Shown: positions 17,522-25,748, numbered from the stretch's first letter. The stretch: 36,876 nt of DNA from Desulfarculales bacterium UBA696 (GCA_002298995.1 DBMO01000053.1:20015-56890); one strand, 5' to 3'. The notes: generated from the sequence alone by a model not told the origin. A program made the numbers and translations.

Positions 17522-19015
17522 ATGATTAAATCAAAAATTATTTTACTAAACCCCATAGCCTCCGAGATAAGCCGTCGTAAAGGCGTTTTGCCGCTTGCTC
17601 TGTTATCAATCACACGCAAACTCGACCCGGAAAAATATGAAATTGTAATAGTTGATGAAGCTATTGACAATTTCCGGGAAGAGATGGCTGAAGGTGCTTT
17701 GTGCGTTGGGATCAGCGCGATGATAGGCTATCAGATCAACAGGGCGCTCAAATTCGCTAAGCGTATTCGGAAACTGCATCCTGATGTCCCTCTTGTCTGG
17801 GGAGGCTGGCATCCCTCCATACTGCCGCAAGAAACGGTGGCAAACGAACACGTTGACTACGTAGTCCGTGGACAGGGAGAGATTACATTTGCCGAACTGG
17901 CGGATTCATTGAGGGAGAACCGAGGGGTCGATAACATCCTTGGGTTAACCTACAAGCAGGATGGGAAAGTCGTCTCAAACCCCGACAGACCCCTGACAGA
18001 TCCAAATGAGTTTCAGGCACTGCCCTACCACTTGATAGACATGGAGAAGTACATTCATGCCAGCGAATTTGGGGCCAGGACCGTTACCTACCTTTCCAGC
18101 ATCGGTTGCCCATTTAGTTGCGGTTTCTGCGCTGAGCAGGTTGTCTATGGGAAGCGCTGGTTGCCGCTAAGCGCTGATCGAGTTATCTCGGATTTCAAAT
18201 CTTTAAAAGAACAATACAACGTCGACTCGATAATAATAAACGATAGCAATTACTTCACGAACCAGGGCCGAGCCCTTGAGATATCTCAGCGGATGATCAG
18301 CGAGAACATTAACTTAAAATGGGGAAACGCCAACGGCAGAACGGACCAGCTTGTAGCATACAAAAAAGAAACGTGGCAAATGATGAGGGACAGCGGGCTC
18401 CAATGTATCCTTACAGGCGCCGAGACTTACGATGACGGGATTCTCGAAATCATCAACAAGAAGGCCACGGTCAAAGATACAATAACTCTGGCGCGGATAG
18501 CCAATGAATATGGAGTAAAAATTAAGTTCTCCTTCATGATCGGTTTGCCGGTCCGTGGCAGAGAAGTATCCCTTGAGCAAGAATTCGTCAGGGTGGTTGA
18601 TTTCATAAATAGTCTGTACAAAGTGAATGACAAGAACCATTTCCTCTTATTCTTGTATACCCCATTTCCTGGGACTCCACTATTCAGACAATCCATTGAG
18701 CTTGGGTACAAAAGCCCGGAAAGCCTGGAGGAGTGGGGAGAATTCCTTGAAGGTTTGAACCATGCTTCCACGCCCTGGACCAATTCAGCTTTCGCTGAAA
18801 AGGTTTACCAGGTAAACTTCTATTTTCCGTTTATTAGCAATTCCGCATACGATATTCTACAGCAGTACCCCCTTCCCGTCAGATTGCTGCTGCTCCCCTT
18901 TGAACGCTTGCTGTACCTGATCATGAAGCATAGGATAAAGCACAAAATATTCAATCTGCCCGTCGAGTATCACGCAATGAAGTTAATATTGAGACTTTTG
19001 AAGGGACGAGTTTAA
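17522..19015 (+). CDS. B12-binding-domain radical SAM protein
   Basis: A 497-residue protein with an N-terminal cobalamin-binding-like domain (about 1-150: VIVDEAIDN, GISAMIGYQINRAL, VWGGWHPSILPQE, DYVVRGQGE) followed by a radical SAM barrel with CPFSCGFC (Cys196, Cys200, Cys203). The family includes P-methylases, BchE-type cyclases, hopanoid C-methylases and many orphan enzymes. The DxHxxG cobalamin motif is not evident, which is usual in this subgroup. The ATG at 17522 is chosen because the domain starts there; the frame is open to 17390 but the extra residues look non-conserved. It follows a GT4 and a methyltransferase, so modification of a surface lipid or sugar is plausible. Product unknown. 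Confidence 0.85.
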   Translation: MIKSKIILLNPIASEISRRKGVLPLALLSITRKLDPEKYEIVIVDEAIDNFREEMAEGALCVGISAMIGYQINRALKFAKRIRKLHPDVPLVWGGWHPSILPQETVANEHVDYVVRGQGEITFAELADSLRENRGVDNILGLTYKQDGKVVSNPDRPLTDPNEFQALPYHLIDMEKYIHASEFGARTVTYLSSIGCPFSCGFCAEQVVYGKRWLPLSADRVISDFKSLKEQYNVDSIIINDSNYFTNQGRALEISQRMISENINLKWGNANGRTDQLVAYKKETWQMMRDSGLQCILTGAETYDDGILEIINKKATVKDTITLARIANEYGVKIKFSFMIGLPVRGREVSLEQEFVRVVDFINSLYKVNDKNHFLLFLYTPFPGTPLFRQSIELGYKSPESLEEWGEFLEGLNHASTPWTNSAFAEKVYQVNFYFPFISNSAYDILQQYPLPVRLLLLPFERLLYLIMKHRIKHKIFNLPVEYHAMKLILRLLKGRV

Positions 19016-19347
19016 TCGGACCAGGGGTCTCGATAACTCACGTGTGCTGCTAACCTCCCTACAAGTGGGAATCTCCTCCCGATAATCCCACGGTTTGTGG
19101 GGCAGGCTGGGCAGGCGTTCCAGACTGCCGCAGCCGCATAGTAGCCTGCCCGTTTGACACAACAACGTGCGCGGCCCTAACTGCCAATTTTTGTCACCGA
19201 CCCTGACAATTCTCAGCAGGAAGCTCTCTGAGCGAATTACTTCCCAAGATTCCGGTATATCATTCATTCATGTCTGGCACTCCAGAGACCAAGGCTGGAT
19301 AAAGGTCTGCAGATTGTTGGCAAATAATTCACTGTTCTGTTGGGTTA
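19016..19347. other. Non-coding stretch before the pilA promoter
   Basis: No gene with credible codon pattern is seen. An inverted repeat GGGCAGGC (19109-19116) / GCCTGCCC (19144-19151) with a 27-nt spacer, and a smaller GTGGGA / TCCCAC pair upstream, could end the radical SAM transcript. As a sigma-54-type promoter follows, activator binding sites (for example for a PilR-type regulator) would be expected in this stretch, but I cannot name one. Confidence 0.4.
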
Positions 19348-19363
19348 CGGCATTAATTTTGCT
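19348..19363 (+). promoter_or_regulatory. Sigma-54 (RpoN) -24/-12 promoter of pilA
   Basis: CGGCAT-TAATT-TTGC matches the TGGCAC-N5-TTGC consensus. The invariant GG (19349-19350) and GC (19361-19362) are exactly 10 nt apart. Transcription would start near 19374, giving a leader of about 125 nt before the pilA start codon. RpoN control of pilA is well known in Pseudomonas, Myxococcus and Geobacter, which supports the call. Confidence 0.65.
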
Positions 19364-19499
19364 CCTCTCACGTGCAACGATGAACAACACTGGAATCAAA
19401 AAAGGATTAAAGGGAGGGAGATCGATTGACGATAATCTGAGGTAAAGGCAACCCTACTGGAATCAACATATAAAATTCAACGATTGAGAGGAGAAACAG

Positions 19500-19937
19500 A
19501 TGTTTATCAGAATGAAAGAAAGCAAAGGCTTCACCCTCGTGGAATTGATGATCGTCGTTGCCATTATCGGTATTTTGGCGGCTGTTGCGGTGCCCTTCTA
19601 TCAGAGATATATCCAGAAAGCTCGTGTAACATCGAAGGTATGGCCAGGCGTACACGCAATCCAGACTAATATCGCCACATACTACAGTTTCCAGCAGGCC
19701 CTGCCCACCTCCATGACAACAATGGCAGCCGACTCCAGTACAGCTTGCTTTACTCCTCTCATGAGTACTACTAATCTGACTATTACCCTCAACACTGCCA
19801 ATACTGGTTGTAATCTCATGGCACTAAACAGCGCGAGTGTCCTTGTCACAACACCAGTGATCACCGGCAGCAAGATTACCGCATGGAGGCTTAGCGGATC
19901 GCTCGCAGACACTCTCGGGCTTACTAACGAACATTAA
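19500..19937 (+). CDS. pilA: Type IV pilin (major pilin-like)
   Basis: Prepilin of 145 residues. A short positively charged leader ends in KESKG, followed by FTLVELMIVVAIIGILAAVAVPFYQRYIQKAR, the canonical N-methylated Phe, Glu+5 and hydrophobic assembly helix; PilD would cut after Gly10. The globular part is rich in Ser/Thr and has two cysteines (Cys83, Cys104), which could form a D-region disulfide. The mature 135 residues make this a full-length pilin rather than the short Geobacter e-pilin. AGGAG lies 8 nt before the ATG; a second Met at residue 5 would give a 6-residue leader. It has its own sigma-54 promoter and a strong terminator, and lies beside a TMTC-like candidate glycosyltransferase. 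No pilB, pilC, pilD or pilT is in the window. Confidence 0.92.
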   Translation: MFIRMKESKGFTLVELMIVVAIIGILAAVAVPFYQRYIQKARVTSKVWPGVHAIQTNIATYYSFQQALPTSMTTMAADSSTACFTPLMSTTNLTITLNTANTGCNLMALNSASVLVTTPVITGSKITAWRLSGSLADTLGLTNEH

Positions 19938-19956
19938 ACAAGAAACTCGCTGCACA

Positions 19957-19999
19957 GCAAAGGATGCCGGTAGGTACCGGCATTCTTTGCTTTTCCTTT
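19957..19999 (+). terminator. Strong rho-independent terminator of pilA
   Basis: GCAAAGGATGCCGGT (19957-19971) pairs with ACCGGCATTCTTTGC (19976-19990) around the tetraloop AGGT: 15 bp with a single G-T wobble. TTTTCCTTT follows. It starts 19 nt after the pilA stop. Only 14 nt separate its end from the next start codon, so read-through would be needed for cotranscription of the TMTC-like gene. Confidence 0.88.
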
Positions 20000-20013
20000 A
20001 TCCGGGAGAAAAG

Positions 20014-22479
20014 ATGGAATCCGCACCACAGCCTGGAGCCGGACGGTTTATCAGAGGCCTTCTCCTTTTTTCGTTTATTGTCGTACTTTTTTTCTCATAT
20101 TCGAATACCTTTACGTCTCCGCCTTACCTCGATGACTTTCATTCGTTTGTTTTCGACAGAAGTATATACATAAATGATATATCTCTTTCGAGTATCCTTT
20201 CCCTTACCAAAACCCAATTCGGAATCACTCGTTTTCTTCCGATGCTAACTTTGGCACTAAATCATAACTTGGGTGAGAGTAACCTTATCTATTTTCATCT
20301 AGTGAACCTGCTAATCCATGTATTATCTTTTCTTGCCGCTTACTTTTTGATCAACCAGATCATTGCCGTAGAAAAAAAGCGCAATCCCGATTCTTTCTTG
20401 GCAAACATGGCGGGATGGCTTCCTATATGTGTTGCGGCGTTATGGGCATTGAGTCCGGTTCAGACCAGCGCCGTCACTTACCTGGTTCAGCGTATGGCCT
20501 CGATGCTGGGCTTGTTCTACTTTCTATCAGTAGGGCTATATATCAAATTCCGGCTGTGCCAGACCGGCAGCACCCGGAAAAGGGCCGCGCTTATTGCCTG
20601 TTTCATCCTTGCGAGCTTAGGTGCATTTCTCTCGAAGGAGAATTCTGCTCTCCTGCCATTCTCAATAGCCCTGGTCGAGATTTGGTTTTTTGAGTCCGTA
20701 TTGTTGTGGAAGGCATGGGGGTTCTTTCGGCGCAGAAGCTGGAAGAAATGGGTTTTAATAGGCATAGTCGGTTCAGCTTGTCTAGCCATCGGAATAGATG
20801 TCTTCCGCACATCGATTCTCGCCGGATACTCCCATAGGTACTTTACGCTCGGTGAGCGTGTTCTAACCGAGGGACGCATTGTGATATGGTATATATCACT
20901 TCTATTTTGGCCCGATCCCTCGCGTCTTTCAATGGAGCACTATACCGAACTATCAACTTCCCTGTTGAATCCGCCGTCAACCCTTTTCTGTTTCATGCTG
21001 ATCGTGGGCTTTCTTGCCGGCTCAATATATTCCCGAAAAAAATACCCGGTTATCACTTTTGGTATAATCTGGTTTTTTCTCAATCTCTCACTGGAATCCA
21101 CAATTATCCCTCTGGAACTCATCTTCGAGCACAGGCTTTATGTGCCTTCCCTGGGAATGTTCCTGTCCATGGTTGCGGTTTTGGCCCTGGTGCTAAGATA
21201 TCTTTTCGGGAGGCTTCCGGAATCAGAATTCGGAAAAGTCTTCTGCTCGATACTTATCATACTGGCTTGCTGCTCCGCTCTTTTGACATTCACGCGTAAC
21301 GACGACTGGAAAGACATCGTTTCGATTCAGTACGACAATGTGACCAAGGCCCCTCAATTACCCAGGACGAATTCGAATTATGCCAATGCGCTGATCGGCA
21401 TCGGTGAATATGATGAGGCTATAAAGTATGCCGAGAAGGCACTGGAATTAAACAAACCCGGCCGTGAATCATACGCTGTCGCCGCGAATGCAATCGCAAT
21501 CAGCCTTGTGAAAACGGGACGATATGAAGAGGCTATAACGCGTGGCAAGGAACTGTTGGCCAACTATCAGATGGGGTGGGACGCAGATTCAATCCCGTTT
21601 CTGTGCTTGACTATTGCCCAGGCCCATATGTTCCTGAACCAGCCAAAGGAAGCCTACCACCAAATTCAGGACAGCTTTGTCAGAACGAGTAGGCTTGATC
21701 GGACTGATAATTCATTTCATAAAAAGGAATCATCCTGTTTTCTCTTAAGAAAACTACTAGCACAAATCCAGGATAAGGATATCGACCTCAATGGTGATGG
21801 AAAACCCGACCCGGGCGAAAAGCCGATCGATTTCTGGATAGCCACCGAATTGAGAGGTCTTCTGGAGTTCGATTTCTCGAGAATGTTGATTGAAAAGGAG
21901 TTTGCCCGAAACCCTGAAAATGTTGAAGTTGCGCAGGCAATGCGGGATCTTAGAAAGAACGATGCTCTTAACCAGGCGCAAAAGGAAAGGTGGAATTTTG
22001 AAGAGAAGTATGTGCACCGGGCCTTTTCTTCGAAATTTAATTTCTGCATGGCCGTGGCTTTCCTGGTGCAGGAAAAGCACATGAAGGGTTTTTTCCAGCA
22101 AATTGGTGAGAATTGTCTGAATGCCGCGCTTGAAATCGCGCCGAAATCGCCCGATGCCCTGCTTCTCAAGGGTTGGTATGCCTATGCCGGCAAGAATACG
22201 GGCGAAGCAGTACTTGCGGCAAAGCAGGCAATTTCAATCGATCCCGAGAACGCAAAGGCCTGGCTTGGGCTAGGCTTTTTCCAGCTGAGCGCCGGCTCGG
22301 CAAATGAGGCTCGCGAAGCATTTAACAAGGTCCTCGAGATTTATCCGGGCTACTCCAAACGCCCCGTGATACTGGGTATTTGCCAGCAGATCGAGAAAGG
22401 GCTGCCGGTGGATCCTGTTTCGGAAAATCGGGACAATTCCAGCATGAATGCACAGATAGAGGCCGCTCCTTCCTCTTGA
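20014..22479 (+). CDS. TMTC-like GT-C membrane protein with TPR tail (candidate pilin O-glycosyltransferase)
   Basis: An 821-residue protein. About ten transmembrane helices fill residues 12-430, and a soluble TPR-rich part follows (about 450-530 and 700-800). The first extracytoplasmic loop has PYLDDFHSF (Asp40-Asp41), where GT-C enzymes hold acidic residues. TRFLPMLTLALNH (72-84), LSPVQTSAVTYLVQRMASM (146-164) and SKENSALLPF match the pattern of eukaryotic TMTC O-mannosyltransferases and their bacterial relatives. A DLNGDGKPDPGE segment (591-602) resembles an EF-hand calcium loop. GGGAG (20004-20008) places the start at 20014. Directly behind pilA, it is a candidate pilin O-glycosyltransferase. 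The acceptor is inference; it is not PilO/TfpO or PglL by motif. Confidence 0.75.
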   Translation: MESAPQPGAGRFIRGLLLFSFIVVLFFSYSNTFTSPPYLDDFHSFVFDRSIYINDISLSSILSLTKTQFGITRFLPMLTLALNHNLGESNLIYFHLVNLLIHVLSFLAAYFLINQIIAVEKKRNPDSFLANMAGWLPICVAALWALSPVQTSAVTYLVQRMASMLGLFYFLSVGLYIKFRLCQTGSTRKRAALIACFILASLGAFLSKENSALLPFSIALVEIWFFESVLLWKAWGFFRRRSWKKWVLIGIVGSACLAIGIDVFRTSILAGYSHRYFTLGERVLTEGRIVIWYISLLFWPDPSRLSMEHYTELSTSLLNPPSTLFCFMLIVGFLAGSIYSRKKYPVITFGIIWFFLNLSLESTIIPLELIFEHRLYVPSLGMFLSMVAVLALVLRYLFGRLPESEFGKVFCSILIILACCSALLTFTRNDDWKDIVSIQYDNVTKAPQLPRTNSNYANALIGIGEYDEAIKYAEKALELNKPGRESYAVAANAIAISLVKTGRYEEAITRGKELLANYQMGWDADSIPFLCLTIAQAHMFLNQPKEAYHQIQDSFVRTSRLDRTDNSFHKKESSCFLLRKLLAQIQDKDIDLNGDGKPDPGEKPIDFWIATELRGLLEFDFSRMLIEKEFARNPENVEVAQAMRDLRKNDALNQAQKERWNFEEKYVHRAFSSKFNFCMAVAFLVQEKHMKGFFQQIGENCLNAALEIAPKSPDALLLKGWYAYAGKNTGEAVLAAKQAISIDPENAKAWLGLGFFQLSAGSANEAREAFNKVLEIYPGYSKRPVILGICQQIEKGLPVDPVSENRDNSSMNAQIEAAPSS

Positions 22480-22503
22480 CAAAAAGAATATTTGCGGTAT
22501 GAG
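22476..22503 (+). promoter_or_regulatory. Candidate sigma-70 promoter of the PilP-like gene
   Basis: TTGACA (22476-22481) and TATGAG (22498-22503) are 16 nt apart. The -35 box overlaps the stop codon of the TMTC-like gene, and the following 40 nt are notably AT-rich. The start codon lies about 75 nt downstream. Confidence 0.45.
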
Positions 22504-22584
22504 TTTAAAAATGTAATTATTAATAAGATTTATGCGGAAACTAAGAGGGGATTAGCAATAATTCGGGGACTGAGAGGGGTTGCC

Positions 22585-23328
22585 ATGAATTCGCATCATC
22601 TGAGCACAAGGAATGTGCGCGGCTTTTTTGCTGTCGTGGCGGTTTTCTGCCTGGCGGCATGGATCGCGACGATTTCACCTGCGCAGGGGCAGGGCGTTTC
22701 AGGGCCCATTCCTCCCCCTGGACCGGTCGAACAGGCGCCTCCTGCCGTGGATGTGGCCTCGGAGCTTCCCGCTCCTCCAGCCAACCCGCAAATTCTCGAT
22801 GGGCCTGCCTTACCCGCCAAAGCCGCCCCGACCGAAGGGGTGGCCGGGATCACCGGTGCGCCGGAATCCGGTTCCCAGGTCAGGAAGACACCAGCTGCAT
22901 TTTTGTCCGATAGTTTCACCTTCGTAAAAGCAATGGACCCGTTCGTCCCCTTCATATCACTGGACCCAACGCTTCAGGTGCGGGTAACCGAGGAAGGTGA
23001 AGAGGCGCCCCCGGAAATGGAGCGTCCTCTTACTCCTCTTCAGAAGATGACTATTGCCGAAATCGAGCGCGGACTCAAGGCGATTAGCTGGGGAGCGCTT
23101 GGCAGAAGGGCGGTTATAGAGGATGCGACAAGGAAAGGGTTCATCGTGTCAGTCGGTACACCGGCCGGTGAGCGCAACGGCGTGGTTACCCAAATTCTGA
23201 ACGATCGCCTCGTGATTCAGCAAGAAATTTGGGACAAAAATCTCAAGAGGAGAGTGCCGCAGGATCAGACGATAAAGCTCGACAAGAAAACAGATGAACG
23301 CAAGGCAAAAGGCGGCAATAAAGGATAA
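22585..23328 (+). CDS. PilP-like periplasmic protein
   Basis: A 247-residue secreted protein. A signal sequence (about 12-36, ending PAQG) is followed by a Pro/Ala-rich linker (about 38-100) and a C-terminal domain (about 118-231) with the PilP pattern: a DPFVPF entry, PLTPLQKMTI, then short strands in WGALGRRAVIED, KGFIVSVGTPAGERNGVVTQILNDRLVIQQE. PilP links the inner-membrane PilNO complex to the PilQ secretin in type IV pilus machines. Unlike classical PilP it lacks a lipobox. No pilMNOQ genes are near, so it is an orphan copy or a divergent relative. GAGAGGGG (22572-22579) supports the ATG at 22585; the frame is open to 22492. Placement near pilA supports a pilus-related role. Confidence 0.65.
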   Translation: MNSHHLSTRNVRGFFAVVAVFCLAAWIATISPAQGQGVSGPIPPPGPVEQAPPAVDVASELPAPPANPQILDGPALPAKAAPTEGVAGITGAPESGSQVRKTPAAFLSDSFTFVKAMDPFVPFISLDPTLQVRVTEEGEEAPPEMERPLTPLQKMTIAEIERGLKAISWGALGRRAVIEDATRKGFIVSVGTPAGERNGVVTQILNDRLVIQQEIWDKNLKRRVPQDQTIKLDKKTDERKAKGGNKG

Positions 23329-23446
23329 TTTTTCCCTGATCGGCAGGCGGCTACTGCCTGTTGGGTCTCGTTCACGCTCAACCCATATACTTGCTCAGTC
23401 CACGCCTACAGGGATCAGCCCAGGCTTTAACCCTGAAAAGGCACAG

Positions 23447-25426
23447 CTACTCCAGCACTATTTCCCTGAATTGCGAGGGATTTTCGATCTCGGCCAATTC
23501 CGGCTTACCCGCCAGGTTCATGGTAAATTCCCGATAATAGCTTACCAGCCCAATGTTTAAGCCCAGGCGCATCCCGGGCTTTAGCTCATCCAAACCGAAC
23601 CAGGCCGCGGGATAGAATGCCTCGACCACCATGTGAGGGAGAGATTTTTCGATCCGCTGCACGCGGTCTTTCTCGCCGAGGCGCTCTACGGGCCTGCCCT
23701 CCTCGATCCTGAAAAGTTCCGGGCTGATTCCGAACCCGTCCGGGTACTTTACATTCTTTTCAGGCACCATGAATGTGGCCAGGTGGGTCGTCCTGCCCTG
23801 CACTTCGATCGTAAAGTGCAGTTGGAAAGCCTCCGAATATGGGAATCTTTTGCGGTAATCCAGGAAGTCGGGGTCAAAATAGGTATTTGATAGGCTGAAC
23901 AGGTAAAATCCTTCCGGCGACCATGCCAGGTGCACGTCCCCAAAGGGAACATAGGGCGCCGGGGCGCTGAAGCCGTATAGCAGGGTATCTTCCTTTTCCC
24001 ATTCAATTAGCGATTGGTCGGAAACATCTATCGGCCGCGGTGTTCGGGGCACGCGGATTTGGCCTTCAGTGGCCCCGTTGTTTGTGCCGGATGCTGTCTT
24101 GGCGCTCATCTCGTGAGTTGTTTCAAGCACCGGGTTGAGTTTTGCCAAACCTTCTATCAGCTCTTCGTATGGCCGGTTTGCCGTATCGACGAGGCCCATA
24201 TTATAGTCTTCGCCGTCTTCTCGCCCTCCGAATGGTTCATCGCAGTACTGGAACCAGTGAGCGCCGACCACGTTTGGAAAACGGGCAAAATTGAGCAGGG
24301 CGTTTCCCGCGCCCCACGTCCTCTGGATCTGTGTGCCGACGGTCATGAGATGGCCCGGTTTTGGGTGCTCGGACCTTGCAGTCTGGTTGCTGTTACCGCT
24401 CCGGTTTTCACCCGCCGCGAAGAAAAACTCGGTTATCAACACCGGTTTGGGGTTAAGCTTTCGAAGGCCCTCAAAAAAATAAGGGGCGACCCACCCATCG
24501 GGCGTGTCGACGTTATAGTTGGTGGAAATCACGTCGATATTGTCGCCCATCGCCCGCACGGCATCCTGGTGATAGTAGAGGGGCAGGCGGTCGCCAAGCA
24601 CGAGCGCGCCGGGATGGGCTGCGCGGATGGCTTTGTACATCAGTTCGTAATAGCGTTTGGCGCAGTCGTACATGAAACGGTCAACCAGCCGGATACCGCT
24701 TCCTCCGGGCCTCAGCTTGAGCGCGGCCCCGGCTGCTTTCATCGCTTCGAAGCCGTCCAGCCCTCCCTGGGGGACCCAGTCGCCCAGAAGCTTATCCCAA
24801 CTCCCGCCGTAATGGTCGAAGAGCATCCGCCACAGGCGCTGCTTGGTATGGTTCTCCCACCCGGCCTGGAGATACCAGCAAAACAAGGGGGAGTTCCACC
24901 ACCCGACTTCGTTGTCGGTAAAGTAGCCGATAAACTTTGGAGAGTCGCGGTAGGGCGCCGTTAGCTCTTTTGCGGTATCTAAAACTATCTGTTCCATCCT
25001 GGGATCGAAGGGATCGAACCAGTGGTATTTCGACCCTCGGCCGAGTTCGAGGTCCACCGTGAGCGGCAGCCCGAGGTCCGGTGAACTGTCGGACCAGCCA
25101 CCCAGGGTATTGAAGCCCCATCCTTTTAGCTGCTCGCCGACCTTCTTTCGCCATTCATCGATGCTGGGATAGAAATTGAGCCAGCAGTAGGCCTGCCCGG
25201 ACTTGCTCTTCTCGGTCTCCGGCCACGGCTTTACCAGGTTTACACCCTTCGAGTAAAAAACTTTGCCGTCCGGGTCAAGCAGCCATTGGACGCCATTTTT
25301 CTCCGTCGTGCTCCATTTCCGGGCAAAATTTGGATTTTCTTCTGCCTGGGCGGGTTGCGCCGCGAAAAGAAGCATGATGACTGAAAGCAGCAACGTGAGA
25401 ACAGAAAATTTCGAGCGCGGTTTCAT
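23447..25426 (-). CDS. Secreted clan GH-A glycoside hydrolase with CBM9-like domain
   Basis: A 659-residue exported protein. A clear signal peptide (1-28, ending AQPAQA) precedes a TIM-barrel-like domain with FYSKGVNLVKPW, WGFNTLGGWSD, GYFTDNEVGWW (candidate acid/base Glu173 after Asn172, as clan GH-A requires) and KPVLITEFFF (candidate nucleophile Glu333). VGAHWFQYCDEP is the late-barrel Trp strand. Residues from about 460 on (DVHLAWSPEGFYLFSLSN, AFQLHF, VEAFYPAAWFGLDELKPGMRLGLNIGL) look like a CBM9-type beta-sandwich. It somewhat resembles beta-agarase-like sequences, but the substrate is unknown. I start it at 25426, since the longer open frame runs through a REP-like repeat and hides the signal peptide. 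Confidence 0.78.
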   Translation of the reverse strand: MKPRSKFSVLTLLLSVIMLLFAAQPAQAEENPNFARKWSTTEKNGVQWLLDPDGKVFYSKGVNLVKPWPETEKSKSGQAYCWLNFYPSIDEWRKKVGEQLKGWGFNTLGGWSDSSPDLGLPLTVDLELGRGSKYHWFDPFDPRMEQIVLDTAKELTAPYRDSPKFIGYFTDNEVGWWNSPLFCWYLQAGWENHTKQRLWRMLFDHYGGSWDKLLGDWVPQGGLDGFEAMKAAGAALKLRPGGSGIRLVDRFMYDCAKRYYELMYKAIRAAHPGALVLGDRLPLYYHQDAVRAMGDNIDVISTNYNVDTPDGWVAPYFFEGLRKLNPKPVLITEFFFAAGENRSGNSNQTARSEHPKPGHLMTVGTQIQRTWGAGNALLNFARFPNVVGAHWFQYCDEPFGGREDGEDYNMGLVDTANRPYEELIEGLAKLNPVLETTHEMSAKTASGTNNGATEGQIRVPRTPRPIDVSDQSLIEWEKEDTLLYGFSAPAPYVPFGDVHLAWSPEGFYLFSLSNTYFDPDFLDYRKRFPYSEAFQLHFTIEVQGRTTHLATFMVPEKNVKYPDGFGISPELFRIEEGRPVERLGEKDRVQRIEKSLPHMVVEAFYPAAWFGLDELKPGMRLGLNIGLVSYYREFTMNLAGKPELAEIENPSQFREIVLE

Positions 25427-25748
25427 CTTTAGGCTGTGGCGATCCTCTCGGCGTGGATATTTGATCAAATGTGCTGCCCCCTGCCATTTGCTAGTGAGGG
25501 CTATTCCCACAAGAGATAATTTTAGCCGGAAATAAAGGAATGGGAAGGCGAAACCCTCCGGGGTCCACGCGGCAGGGCTGTTGCCCAAATTATTTGCGTG
25601 ATTCACATACTCAACAGAATCGAAAATCGTCATTCCCGCCCAGAAGCGCAGCGGGAATGGCGTTATCAGACCCCGTGGCTTATTTGGCAATCTTCAATAA
25701 AGATATTCAGGCAGCAGCTCCTCGATCGGGCCCATCACCACCTGAGAG
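25427..25748. other. Intergenic region between hydrolase and L,D-transpeptidase genes
   Basis: Both flanking genes are on the minus strand. The gap holds REP-like copy 2 (25632-25658) and a 12-bp perfect palindrome ATTTGATCAAAT (25459-25470), which lies 32 nt before the hydrolase start and could be an operator. I see no convincing promoter and no additional gene. Confidence 0.4.
25632..25658. repeat. REP-like hairpin, copy 2 (ATTCCCGC...GCGGGAAT)
   Basis: ATTCCCGC (25632-25639) pairs with GCGGGAAT (25651-25658) across the 11-nt loop CCAGAAGCGCA. It is almost identical to the element at 53-79, including the CCAGAAGCGC loop core and the GGCGTT flank. Here the stem is one base pair longer. Confidence 0.65.

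Noticed and set aside
19167..19445. 92-codon open frame upstream of pilA
   Set aside because: It runs across the sigma-54-type promoter, has no ribosome binding site and gives a composition unlike the neighbouring proteins.
19500..19937. Conductive short e-pilin as in Geobacter
   Set aside because: The mature pilin is about 135 residues with a globular, cysteine-containing domain, unlike the truncated roughly 61-residue e-pilins.
23341..23363. Hairpin CGGCAGGC/GCCTGTTG between the convergent PilP-like and hydrolase genes
   Set aside because: It depends on G-T pairs and lacks a T-tract, so it is not supported as a terminator.
24014..24964. Long open frame on the plus strand opposite the glycoside hydrolase gene
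   Set aside because: It lies wholly antisense to a gene with a clear signal peptide and catalytic motifs; its translation has no recognisable domain or ribosome binding site.
25427..25690. N-terminal extension of the secreted hydrolase by 88 residues
   Set aside because: It would encode a REP-like repeat and bury an otherwise perfect signal peptide.
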